Shown here: one piece after another, positions 1-6,763 of the stretch
Layout: each line of letters starts with the position of its first letter
How positions within the stretch are numbered: position 1 is the first letter of the stretch
Origin: an uncultured Coriobacteriaceae bacterium
GTDB taxonomy: Bacteria; Actinomycetota; Coriobacteriia; Coriobacteriales; Atopobiaceae
Length of the DNA stretch: 40,530 nucleotides
Assembly (NCBI GenBank): GCA_902793195.1
Contig: CADBCS010000027.1
Location: forward strand, 1 to 40,530
Direction of reading: 5' to 3'
Position numbers and translations under genes: made by a program
Notes under the pieces: generated by a model
Told to the model about the DNA's origin: nothing
What the model saw: the letters and a program-made list of their open reading frames with translations, nothing else
The model's database searches: none

Positions 1-1
1 A

Positions 2-682
2 TACATCGACCTGGACTTCGACGGCCTGCAGCAGTCGGTCGTGCAGGCGCTCGGTGGCGCGAGTGTCCCGGTGCGCACGGGCAAGTTCGAGAACAGCATT
101 CACGACGTGGCGAGCGCCGACGACGCGCTCACGCTGCTGTGCCACCTGGGCTACCTCTGCTACGACGCGGTCACCTCCACCGCCCGCGTGCCCAACGAGG
201 AGGTGCGAGCAGAGCTCGCCGACGCCGTCTCCGAGAGCCACCACCCCGAGGTCGCGCGCATCGTGCGCGAGAGCGACGCGCTGCTGGAGGCCACGTGGGA
301 CCTCGACGAGGGGGCCGTGGCCGAGGGCGTCGCCCGCGCCCACGACGACGGCTGCGCACCGGCCTTCTACAACAACGAGCAGGTCCTGCGGGCGGTGGTG
401 AAGTCGGCCTACATCGCGGCAGCTGACCACTACGCCACCATTGAGGAGCTCCCCTCCGGCCGCGGCCTCGCCGACGTCGTGTACCTCCCGAGGCGCGGCG
501 ACCCGTCGCCGGCGCTGCTGGTCGAGCTCAAGTGGGACCGCGCGCCCGAGGCCGCCATCGCCCAGGTGAGAGACCGCGACTACCCGGCCGTCCTGCGCGG
601 ATGGGGCGGTCCCATCCTGCTGGTGGGTATAACCTACGACCGCAAGTCCAAGCGCCACGTCTGCCGCATCGAGGAGGCGTAG
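2..682 (+). CDS. AAA-ATPase-like / PD-(D/E)XK nuclease-domain protein, C-terminal part
   Basis: The reading frame is open from the left edge (position 2), so only the last 226 residues are present. The C-terminal part carries the PDDEXK_9-type nuclease signature: a Gly-Arg-Gly-x-Ala-Asp stretch near 460-475, then a short strand, then LLVELKWD near 518-540, whose Glu-x-Lys would complete the metal site. In the usual family this nuclease domain sits behind an N-terminal AAA-ATPase-like domain, which would lie outside the window. The cellular role of the family is not settled; these genes are often multicopy in gut anaerobes. The fragment ends in a normal stop codon, so I see no sign that it is broken. 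An internal ATG at 41 exists but the family homology runs through it from upstream. Confidence 0.8.
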   Translation, partial: YIDLDFDGLQQSVVQALGGASVPVRTGKFENSIHDVASADDALTLLCHLGYLCYDAVTSTARVPNEEVRAELADAVSESHHPEVARIVRESDALLEATWDLDEGAVAEGVARAHDDGCAPAFYNNEQVLRAVVKSAYIAAADHYATIEELPSGRGLADVVYLPRRGDPSPALLVELKWDRAPEAAIAQVRDRDYPAVLRGWGGPILLVGITYDRKSKRHVCRIEEA

Positions 683-773
683 CCAACGAATGCGTTTTGG
701 GCTGCCGCGCGCGGAACGCGTTGGCGGCTCTGCCGCGGCGACGCGGGGGCTGTAACAGAAGCCTTTGAAATGG

Positions 774-998
774 CTAGCCGGTCTCGACGGTTTCCCAGCC
801 GTAGGGGCTAGCCTGCACGTTGTGGCCGGGCTCGGTCTGGTTGGTGAGCGAGTCCTCCTTCCTACGCATGAAGGTGGCGTCGCGGTCGGTCTTCGAGTAG
901 CTACCGCGACCAGCGAGGGTCTCCTCCTTCTCGTGCCTCTTGGTGGACTTCGCCCACACGAAGGTGAACCCGTTGGCGCTCGCCTCCTTCTTGGTGTA
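774..998 (-). pseudogene. Remnant of an IS1182-family transposase
   Basis: On the minus strand this stretch reads FTFVWAKST, then shortly GRGSYSKTDRDATFMRRKED, then PGHNVQ, and stops. IS1182-type DDE transposases carry the same landmarks in the same order (TFVWxK, then GERGSYSKTDPDATFMRMKED, then KPxYNVQ). In the intact family the first two blocks are separated by roughly a hundred residues; here they almost touch, so there is an internal deletion. Both the N-terminal part and the C-terminal catalytic part are missing. It is a non-functional fossil. I see no terminal inverted repeats in the flanks. The upstream end fuses directly to a ChW-repeat fragment on the other strand. Confidence 0.75.
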
Positions 999-999
999 C

Positions 1000-1116
1000 G
1001 CGGCGGGCACCACCGGGCTCGGCAAGCGCGCCGAGGCCATCGACGTGCAGGTACTCCCGCAGGGCCAGGTGTCCCGCGGCTACGACGCGAGCAAGCCGGC
1101 GTGTGTTAACGGGTAG
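1000..1116 (+). pseudogene. C-terminal fragment of a ChW-repeat protein
   Basis: The plus-strand frame starting at 1000 reads AAGTTGLGKRAEAIDVQVLP and ends in a TAG at 1114. The pattern AGTTGxxxRxEAIxVxL is the second half of a ChW repeat (clostridial hydrophobic repeat with conserved Trp), which is common in secreted proteins of Coriobacteriia and clostridia. The Trp-containing first half and any start codon are missing because the frame runs into the transposase remnant at about 998. This looks like the tail of a surface-protein gene cut by an old IS insertion and deletion. Confidence 0.6.
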
Positions 1117-1207
1117 CGACACCAAAACGTTGCGTGCCCTCAGGGGATACTCCCTCTGATAGGCTTGGCCAAGGGTCTACAAGCCCGCAGGGGAAGGCCG
1201 TGCGACA

Positions 1208-1219
1208 GTGTCGCGACAC
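1208..1219. promoter_or_regulatory. 12-bp perfect palindrome (possible operator)
   Basis: gtgtcgcgacac is a perfect 12-bp palindrome about 140 bp before the acyltransferase start at 1361. A second symmetric element, acagtgtaagcgatactgt, lies closer to the gene (1310-1328) and shares the half-site acagtgt with it. Such paired elements often bind TetR-type repressors, but no regulator gene is nearby, so this is a guess. Confidence 0.25.
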
Positions 1220-1242
1220 GCAAGCGACGTTGCATATCCCTC

Positions 1243-1301
1243 GGGGAGCATCCCCAGGCGTAACATTTCACTTACGAATGTAGTGTCTGGGGATGCTTCC
1301 C
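1243..1301. repeat. Inverted repeat in the leader of the condensation-like gene
   Basis: ggggagcatccccag at 1243-1257 pairs with ctggggatgcttccc at 1287-1301 (14 of 15 positions, the other a G-U), with a 29-base loop. The left arm can also fold on itself (gggga gca tcccc). It lies between the ChW remnant and the start at 1361, and has no T-tract, so it could be a processed leader structure or a decayed repeat rather than a terminator. Confidence 0.4.
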
Positions 1302-1360
1302 AAGAGGTACAGTGTAAGCGATACTGTCTGAATCACACCAAGGCGTTAAAAGGATTGATT

Positions 1361-2647
1361 ATGGAGGAACCGTATCTATCTGATAAGTATTACTACTACT
1401 GGGTCACGCCTGGTGGGCGTGCACCCATCGTGGAGTGGGAGGTAGTTCTCTCACGGGACGTGGACGAAGCCGCTCTTAGACGGGCGCTCGAGACAGCGGT
1501 GCAAGCACATGCCAACTTCCGTACGCATCCGATCATCGTGAACGGTAGGCCACAACACGAACTCTTGGACGTGGAAGACGTTCCTCTCTTTGAGGACGAC
1601 GGTGCCGTGCGGCGCATGGGCACCGCCGATACTCTTGGCTACCTCTTCTACGTTGCTTGGCAGGGCAAGAAGGTTGCGCTCCATTACTTCCACAGCGTCG
1701 CAGACGGACGGGGGGGTCTGGCATTCATGTGCACGCTGCTTCGCCGTTACCTAGGTGAGAAGGGTCTCATCGATTGCGATAAACCCGCTTCGGACAGCTC
1801 GGGCACGCAACCCACCTTCGAGCGCATACTCGAACGGATGAAGGGAGTTCCCCCCTTCGGAAAGTTCGATCCCAAGCGGCATGACGTCTTTAGCATGCCG
1901 GTGGAACGGTATCCCCGCAAGGGCACCAAGCAGCGCATGCTCGAGATCGACGTGCCGCTCATGCCGCTTCTGAGCCTTTCCAAGCGAAGTGACAGCTCCG
2001 TGGTACCCACGCTGCAGGCGCTCATTGGCCGCGCCCTGCATAAGACCTTTGACGTGGGGGAGCGGACCATCGTCGCGTATACGTCCATCGACACGCGCCG
2101 CGTGTTTGGGCTGGAGTCGGGCGGCAACGCCGCCACGCACTTCTCGGTTCCTTATGTGGCGAAGCTCGACCACTACGACCTACCAAAGCGTGCGATGGTT
2201 CTACGCGGGGCGCTCGACCTGCAGACCCTGCCAGAGAACATCGCCACGGAGATTGCGAGCAACATGGCCGGTGTGGCCGAGGGCGAGGCGACTCCCTATC
2301 CAGTGGAGGCTATCACGGCCGCCATAGAGGAATCGGTGCTCAGGGACAGCAATTCGATCTACACCTACGCGATCTCCTATCCTGGCAAGGTGAGCCTTCC
2401 TGCAGAGGTGGAACCGTATGTGGACGAGGTGCGCACGAGCGTGAGCGCCTACACACTGCCTTTCTCGATTGAGGCGTGCGAGTACAAGGGGACCATACGC
2501 ATGGTGTTCACCCAGAACTTCGCGGGCGATGGTCCCGTGCGAGCCATATACGAGGAAATCGCGCATGCGGTGCCCGATACCACATTTGTTGATAGGGGAG
2601 AGCGCGAATATGACGAACTCCGCCTGGAGGAACTCGAACACCGATGA
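1361..2647 (+). CDS. Condensation-domain-like / alcohol-acetyltransferase-like protein
   Basis: This 428-residue protein resembles stand-alone condensation-domain proteins of the CoA-dependent acyltransferase superfamily (chloramphenicol acetyltransferase fold). The diagnostic motif HSVADG (HxxxDG) is at residues 111-116, where the His is the catalytic base. Such proteins join an acyl donor to an alcohol or amine; no carrier-protein or adenylation domain is present, so donor and acceptor cannot be named. I chose ATG 1361 because it has an AAGGAT ribosome site just upstream and starts at the first conserved residues (EPYLSDKYYYYW). The frame stays open back to GTG 1208, but that extension lies over the palindromes and inverted repeat and looks non-coding. 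It is followed 176 bp later by feoAB on the same strand. There is no signal peptide or membrane segment, so it is probably cytoplasmic. Confidence 0.75.
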   Translation: MEEPYLSDKYYYYWVTPGGRAPIVEWEVVLSRDVDEAALRRALETAVQAHANFRTHPIIVNGRPQHELLDVEDVPLFEDDGAVRRMGTADTLGYLFYVAWQGKKVALHYFHSVADGRGGLAFMCTLLRRYLGEKGLIDCDKPASDSSGTQPTFERILERMKGVPPFGKFDPKRHDVFSMPVERYPRKGTKQRMLEIDVPLMPLLSLSKRSDSSVVPTLQALIGRALHKTFDVGERTIVAYTSIDTRRVFGLESGGNAATHFSVPYVAKLDHYDLPKRAMVLRGALDLQTLPENIATEIASNMAGVAEGEATPYPVEAITAAIEESVLRDSNSIYTYAISYPGKVSLPAEVEPYVDEVRTSVSAYTLPFSIEACEYKGTIRMVFTQNFAGDGPVRAIYEEIAHAVPDTTFVDRGEREYDELRLEELEHR

Positions 2648-2704
2648 GCTGTAGGGCGACGAGTCCTGCAAGCGCGGTCGTAAAGGGTCCGAGCAGTAAC
2701 GTAT

Positions 2705-2729
2705 CGGGAGGCGACGGGGTCGCGTCCCG
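2705..2729 (+). terminator. Hairpin between the acyltransferase gene and feoAB
   Basis: cgggaggcgac and gtcgcgtcccg pair in 10 of 11 positions around a GGG loop. It lies 57 bp after the stop codon at 2647 and before the feoAB promoter region. No clear T-tract follows, so it may be an attenuating or factor-dependent terminator, or an RNA-stabilising hairpin. Confidence 0.4.
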
Positions 2730-2774
2730 CCGGCTTCATTGCAGAGCCTGGAGCATTGAGAGTAGAATCACTGC

Positions 2775-2792
2775 TATATGGAAATCTATAAT
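2775..2792 (+). promoter_or_regulatory. Candidate feoAB promoter (-10 region)
   Basis: An AT-rich patch unlike its surroundings contains a perfect TATAAT at 2787-2792, 31 bases before the feoAB ATG. The only good -35 word upstream, TTGAGA at 2756-2761, is 25 bases away, too far for this -10; it is 13 bases from the alternative TATATG at 2775-2780. I do not see a convincing Fur or DtxR box. Confidence 0.35.
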
Positions 2793-2823
2793 AGCAAAAG
2801 GCACATAACCGGGAGGAGGCGGC

Positions 2824-5190
2824 ATGACACTTAGAGATTTGGAGATTGGCCAAAGCTGTATTGTGGAGCGCGTGGGGGGCGAGGGCTCACTTCGTCAGCA
2901 CTTCTTGGATATGGGCATCATACCGGGTGTGCGCGTGACGCTCGTCAAGTTCGCCCCCATGGGAGATCCCATGGAGCTGCGCATCCACAGCTATGAGCTT
3001 ACGCTTCGACTGGCCGATGCTGAACAGATTGACGTGCGCCCGATAATGGCTGCCGACCAAGAGCCCTCCACGTCGGCGCAGGCGATGGACGCCTTGGCAG
3101 ATCAGCTTCCCCGTCCCGAGTACGGCGAGGGAGTACCCATCCAACTAGCCGCAGAACCGCTGCCCGATGACGCGATGCTCTCGTACGCGCTCGTTGGCAA
3201 CCAGAACTGCGGCAAGACGACCCTCTTCAACCAGCTCACGGGGTCGAACCAGCACGTGGGCAACTTCCCCGGCGTCACGGTGGACCGCAAGGATGGCGTA
3301 ATACGCGACTATCCCAATACCGTCATCACCGACCTGCCCGGCATCTACTCGTTCTCGCCGTACACGAGCGAGGAGCTGGTGAGCCGCGAGTTCGTGCTCA
3401 ACGAGCATCCCCTCGGCATCATCAACATCGTGGACGCCACCAACATCGAGCGTAACCTCTACCTCACCATGCAGTGCCTCGAGATGGGGATTCCCACCGT
3501 GGTCGCGCTCAACATGATGGACGAGCTTACCGGTAACGGGGGCTCGGTGGACATCAACCGCATGGAATGGATGCTCGGCGTACCTGTGGTGCCCATCTGC
3601 GCCGCCACGGGCGAGGGTGTGGAAGAAGTCGTGCGTCACGCGATTCACGTCGCCAGGCATCGTGAAGCGCCGGCGCAGCCGGTCATCGACCTTCCCGGCG
3701 ACAACGACGACTGCCTGCGCCGTTGCCACACGGCAATCTCGAACATCATCGCCGCGCGAGCCGAAGCGGCGCAACTGCCCGTCCGGTTTGCCGCAAGCAA
3801 GATCATCGAGGGCGACGAGCCCCTCATCGAGCAGCTCAAGCTGAGTGGGGAAGAGAAACAGGCAATCGAAGCCGTTATCCGCCAGATGGAGAAGGAGCGT
3901 GGACTCGATGCGAGCGCGGCCATTGCCGACATGCGCTTCCAGATCATCTTCCACATTTGCGACAACTGCGTGGTAAAGCCCCACGAGAGCAAGGAGCATA
4001 AGAAGAGCACGCGAATCGACCGCATTCTCACGGGCAAGTGGACGGCCATACCCTGCTTCATCGGCATCATGGCCGCCGTCTTTGTCCTCACCTTCAACGT
4101 CATTGGTGCCTGGCTGCAGGAGCAGCTCGAGGTCCTTATCGACATGGGGACCTCCGCCGCCGACGCGGCGCTTACGCACACGGGCGTCAGCGAGGCGCTT
4201 CACAGTCTGGTGATCGACGGCGTCTTTGCGGGCGTGGGGTCGGTGCTGTCGTTCATGCCCATCATCCTCGTGATGTTCCTGTTCCTCTCGCTGCTGGAAG
4301 ATTCCGGCTACTTGGCTCGCGTGGCCTTCTTTATGGACAAGCCCTTGCGCCGCATTGGCCTCTCGGGTCGCTCCATCGTTCCCATGCTCGTGGGCTTTGG
4401 CTGCACCGTCCCCGCGGTCATGTCCACGCGCACGCTTCCGTCCGACCGCGACCGCCGCATGACCATCCTTCTTACGCCCTTCATGAGCTGCACGGCCAAG
4501 CTACCAATCTACGCTTTCTTTGTGTCCGCATTCTTCCCAGGGCAGGGCGGTCTTGTCATGACGCTGCTCTATCTGCTGGGCATCGGACTCGGCATCTTGG
4601 TTGCGCACTTCTACAGCCGCACCATCTTTAAGGGCGATCCTACCCCGCTCGTGATAGAGCTTCCCAACTACCGCATCCCCAGCCCCAAGAACACGGGCCA
4701 GCTCATGTGGGAGAAGGCCAAGGACTTCCTGCAGAAGGCATTCTCGGTCATCCTCATCGCCACCATCGTGGTGTGGTTCCTCTCGCACTTCGACGCTGGC
4801 CTGAACCTGCTTCCCGACGAGGATGCCGGCAACAGCTTGCTGGCCGCGATTGCGGGGCTCCTCTCGCCAATCCTCAATCCCGTGGGACTTGGTGACTGGC
4901 GCATTGGCACCTCGCTGATCAGCGGCTTCATGGCCAAGGAGAGCGTCGTGGCCGTTATGGAGCAGCTCTATGTGTCTATGGGCGGCGTAGCAGCGGTCTT
5001 TACCACCTTGCAGGCTGCGTGCATGCTGGTGTTTGCCCTGCTGTACACACCGTGCGTGGCAGCTATGGCGGCCATCAAGCAGGAGCTGGGGACAGGTTGG
5101 GCCGTGCGCGTGGCCGTGGGCATGTTTGCCATGGCATGGCTCGTGGCGTTCGTAGTGCGGCTCGTGGGACAGGCCATGGGCATGGCATAA
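2824..5190 (+). CDS. feoB: FeoA-FeoB fusion, ferrous iron uptake GTPase/permease
   Basis: This 788-residue protein imports Fe(II) across the cytoplasmic membrane. Residues 1-74 are a complete FeoA (SH3-like) domain (TLRDLEIGQ, LDMGIIPG). A linker of about 45 residues leads to the FeoB G domain: G1 GNQNCGKT at 125-132, G3 DLPG at 170-173, G4 NMMD at 230-233. The membrane part has the paired gate repeats with the motifs ESGYLAR-like (here DSGYLARVAF), GFGCTVPA and CTAKLPIY, then FMAKESVV. The start ATG 2824 follows a strong GGGAGGAGG site. FeoA and FeoB are usually separate genes; fused forms are known. No FeoC follows. The E2-like gene begins 28 bp after the stop, so the two are probably cotranscribed. 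Confidence 0.95.
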   Translation: MTLRDLEIGQSCIVERVGGEGSLRQHFLDMGIIPGVRVTLVKFAPMGDPMELRIHSYELTLRLADAEQIDVRPIMAADQEPSTSAQAMDALADQLPRPEYGEGVPIQLAAEPLPDDAMLSYALVGNQNCGKTTLFNQLTGSNQHVGNFPGVTVDRKDGVIRDYPNTVITDLPGIYSFSPYTSEELVSREFVLNEHPLGIINIVDATNIERNLYLTMQCLEMGIPTVVALNMMDELTGNGGSVDINRMEWMLGVPVVPICAATGEGVEEVVRHAIHVARHREAPAQPVIDLPGDNDDCLRRCHTAISNIIAARAEAAQLPVRFAASKIIEGDEPLIEQLKLSGEEKQAIEAVIRQMEKERGLDASAAIADMRFQIIFHICDNCVVKPHESKEHKKSTRIDRILTGKWTAIPCFIGIMAAVFVLTFNVIGAWLQEQLEVLIDMGTSAADAALTHTGVSEALHSLVIDGVFAGVGSVLSFMPIILVMFLFLSLLEDSGYLARVAFFMDKPLRRIGLSGRSIVPMLVGFGCTVPAVMSTRTLPSDRDRRMTILLTPFMSCTAKLPIYAFFVSAFFPGQGGLVMTLLYLLGIGLGILVAHFYSRTIFKGDPTPLVIELPNYRIPSPKNTGQLMWEKAKDFLQKAFSVILIATIVVWFLSHFDAGLNLLPDEDAGNSLLAAIAGLLSPILNPVGLGDWRIGTSLISGFMAKESVVAVMEQLYVSMGGVAAVFTTLQAACMLVFALLYTPCVAAMAAIKQELGTGWAVRVAVGMFAMAWLVAFVVRLVGQAMGMA

Positions 5191-5218
5191 CGTGTATCTA
5201 CGTGTGATAGGAGAGTCC

Positions 5219-6016
5219 ATGGAAGTGCATCGAAGGCTGATTGCCTATTCTACCGCCATCGGATGGCCTGCCACTCCGCACGTGTCGTATTCATATGAGC
5301 CGGACGTGACCGGCCTCATGGAAGTGTATGAAGACATGCGCGACGGATTTTTGGCCGAGCACGGCAATCGCCTTACCATAAACATCCTCATGCTCAAGGT
5401 GCTGGCCGAGGGCATCAAGCTTGCTCCGCGAATGAACGCGCGCATTGACTTGCCGCGTGACATTGACCCCACAAACTACGACGGTACGCTCACCCTGCGA
5501 GAGTCCATCGACGTAGCGGCTCCGTGGCACCTGCCCAACGGCGCCACGCTCTCGCTCAACATGCGCGACTGCGGAAACAAGAGTCTGGCCGAGCTCGCTG
5601 CCATGGCGACCGATCTGCAGCAGCGTGCCGAGGCCACGGATTTCGACGGCCTATACGAACGCATGATCGGAGCGACGTTGGGCGGCGAGGTAATCAACAT
5701 CGATGGGCAGCTCAACCCCGCTGACATGCTCGATGGATCCATTACGGTGTCCAACATCGGGTCCATCTGCAGTGCTCCTGGCAAGTTCGACATGCTGGTC
5801 GTCATCGCCCCGCAGACCACCGCGATTGGTATCTCGGCCATGCAGCGCCAGCCGCGCGTGTGCGTTGTGGACGGCGAGGAGCGGATTCTGCCGCGTAGCG
5901 TCATGCCCATTACCATCGCCTTCGACCATCGTGCCATGGGCTTCTATGACGTCGTGCCCTTCATTGACCGCTTGGAGCAGATTTTCGCTGAGCCAGAGGT
6001 TATCCGTACCTGGTAG
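5219..6016 (+). CDS. Stand-alone E2-catalytic-like acyltransferase (no lipoyl domain)
   Basis: This 265-residue protein matches only the catalytic domain of 2-oxoacid dehydrogenase E2 acyltransferases: LTINILMLKVLAE near 52, KSLAELA at 121-127, GSITVSNIGS at 173-182, PQTTAIGIS at 198-206 and FDHRAMGFYD at 235-244. The usual lipoyl and peripheral-subunit-binding domains are absent, so it cannot be a normal E2 core. The catalytic motif in true E2 is HRxxDG; here His237 is kept but the Asp is replaced by Gly (HRAMGF), so activity is altered or lost unless the nearby Asp244 substitutes. ATG 5219 is preferred over GTG 5192 because AGGAGA precedes it and family similarity starts there. It follows feoAB by 28 bp. 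It shares its fold superfamily with the condensation-like protein on the other side of feoAB. The substrate is unknown. Confidence 0.75.
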   Translation: MEVHRRLIAYSTAIGWPATPHVSYSYEPDVTGLMEVYEDMRDGFLAEHGNRLTINILMLKVLAEGIKLAPRMNARIDLPRDIDPTNYDGTLTLRESIDVAAPWHLPNGATLSLNMRDCGNKSLAELAAMATDLQQRAEATDFDGLYERMIGATLGGEVINIDGQLNPADMLDGSITVSNIGSICSAPGKFDMLVVIAPQTTAIGISAMQRQPRVCVVDGEERILPRSVMPITIAFDHRAMGFYDVVPFIDRLEQIFAEPEVIRTW

Positions 6017-6037
6017 TTTCTGTTTGGTCGACTTGGA

Positions 6038-6093
6038 ACAGAACTCCCCGGGAACTTTGTATCACGTGGAACAAAGTTCCCGGGGAGTTCTGT
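6038..6093. repeat. Perfect 23-bp inverted repeat after the E2-like gene
   Basis: The arms at 6038-6060 and 6071-6093 are exact reverse complements over 23 bases, separated by a 10-base loop; two further G-C pairs flank a single A-A mismatch. It starts 22 bases after the stop codon at 6016 and lies between convergent genes, so it could act as a bidirectional terminator, although no T-tract flanks it. The length and perfection are also consistent with a small dispersed palindromic repeat. Confidence 0.8.
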
Positions 6094-6110
6094 ACCGCGT
6101 AGAGGAAACC

Positions 6111-6405
6111 CTACACAAGCTCGTTGAGCATCTACCGTGCGTTGTCCCTGGCCTTCACCTTGCCGAAGGCGCGAACGATGATGCCTTGCTCGTCGATGAG
6201 GTAGGTGCTCCGCACCAGACGCCTCGAGACTCTGCCTGTTTTTGTAACGCTCTCGACAAGCACGTCGTAAGCAGCGATAACCTCCATCTGTGGGTCGGAC
6301 AGAAGCGTGAATGGTAGACCGTGCTTTTCCTCAAAGCGCTTATGCGACTCCTTTCGTCGGCTTGCACACGATATTTCTGGCTCCTCGAGGGAGAGCTCGT
6401 TTGCA
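6111..6405 (-). pseudogene. bcp: Broken thiol peroxidase (Bcp/peroxiredoxin), C-terminal part only
   Basis: The minus-strand frame reads SHKRFEEKHGLPFTLLSDPQ, then VRSTYLIDEQGIIVRAFGKV, the hallmark C-terminal half of Bcp-type peroxiredoxins that reduce peroxides. The N-terminal half with the peroxidatic cysteine (PGCTxE region) is missing: homology fades near 6372-6402 and the sequence then becomes a copy of the 3' end of tRNA-Glu at 6406. Near the end the frame hits TAG at 6132-6134 where relatives have Gln; six more family-like residues (MLNELV) and a second stop follow at 6111-6113. This looks like a CAG-to-TAG nonsense change on top of the truncation. It is convergent with the E2-like gene. 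It cannot be a working peroxidase. Confidence 0.8.
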
Positions 6406-6426
6406 ATGGTGCCCCCAGCGGGAGTC
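6406..6426 (-). repeat. Third, partial copy of the tRNA-Glu 3' end
   Basis: Twenty-one bases here repeat the last part of tRNA-Glu (acceptor, CCA and half of the T arm on the minus strand) exactly as at 6743-6763 and 6576-6596. The copy abuts the truncated bcp fragment on its left and a hairpin-rich insert (6427-6512) on its right. Confidence 0.8.
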
Positions 6427-6512
6427 GCCGCCTTGCCTCCGGCAAGGCTCACAGGGCTCGTCGCTCCGCTCCTCGCCCCGCGACAAGCCAGAGGGCTTGT
6501 CGCGCCCTTTCG
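6427..6512. repeat. Hairpin-rich palindromic insert 1
   Basis: This 86-base segment lies between two tRNA-Glu-derived repeats. It contains gccttgcc/ggcaaggc and gcgacaagcc/ggcttgtcgc hairpins. Its first 25 bases nearly match the start of insert 2 (6597-6679), so the two inserts belong to one element family. It does not fold as a tRNA. Confidence 0.55.
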
Positions 6513-6596
6513 GGTTCGACTCCCCAAAGGTTGACCTAACAAGTAACGCCACCTCAAGGGTGGCGTTCTTCTCACATGGTGCCCCCAGCGGGAGTC
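6513..6596. repeat. 84-bp direct repeat, copy 1 (tRNA-Glu tail plus terminator)
   Basis: This is identical to 6680-6763 except for one base (C at 6575, T at 6742). On the minus strand each unit contains the 3' end of tRNA-Glu, the terminator hairpin and a short AACCTTTGG stretch ending in an inverted T-arm-like word (ggttcgactcc on the plus strand). The two units start 167 bases apart. The copy of the T arm here lacks TTCG, so no second tRNA is encoded. Confidence 0.85.
6545..6567 (-). terminator. Duplicate of the tRNA-Glu terminator
   Basis: This is the same nine-base-pair hairpin as at 6712-6734 (aacgccacc/ggtggcgtt), carried in the first copy of the 84-bp repeat. Confidence 0.6.
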
Positions 6597-6679
6597 CCGC
6601 CTTGCCCTCCGGGCAAGGCTCCGAGGCTTCGGCCTTCGGCCTCAGCCCGCAAGGCGCCACTGGCGCCTTGCGACCTTAC
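6597..6679. repeat. Hairpin-rich palindromic insert 2
   Basis: This 83-base segment is made almost entirely of small hairpins: ccttgcc/ggcaagg, ggcttcggcc/ggcctcagcc-type and gcaaggcgcc/ggcgccttgc. It sits between the two 84-bp repeats at the same relative position as insert 1. The flanking words gggagtc and gactccc are inverted, so insert plus flanks can form one long stem. Confidence 0.55.
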
Positions 6680-6763
6680 GGTTCGACTCCCCAAAGGTTG
6701 ACCTAACAAGTAACGCCACCTCAAGGGTGGCGTTCTTCTCATATGGTGCCCCCAGCGGGAGTC
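6680..6763. repeat. 84-bp direct repeat, copy 2 (overlaps the real tRNA-Glu 3' end)
   Basis: This is the parental-looking copy, because its right end (6744-6763) is part of the intact tRNA-Glu gene. It is the same as 6513-6596 with one mismatch. The arrangement implies that the tRNA tail and terminator were duplicated away from the tRNA. Confidence 0.85.
6712..6734 (-). terminator. Terminator of tRNA-Glu
   Basis: aacgccacc/ggtggcgtt forms a nine-base-pair hairpin with a five-base loop, starting 10 bases after the tRNA 3' end on the minus strand and followed by a T-rich run (acttgtt). Confidence 0.7.

Noticed and set aside
2700..2823. Fur or DtxR box before feoAB.
   Set aside because: The AT-rich stretch around 2774-2794 has only weak symmetry and does not match either consensus well enough to claim a site.
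3145..4203. Long minus-strand frame opposite feoB.
   Set aside because: It is a shadow of a highly conserved FeoB coding region and has no family pattern.
5703..6317. 204-codon plus-strand frame running through the end of the E2-like gene into the inverted repeat.
   Set aside because: It is out of frame with the E2 homology and crosses the perfect 23-bp inverted repeat and the bcp remnant.
6427..6679. Additional tRNA genes in the repeats beside tRNA-Glu.
   Set aside because: Only the 3' tail is copied, the T arm has lost TTCG or similar bases, and the inserts fold as separate hairpins without D or anticodon arms.
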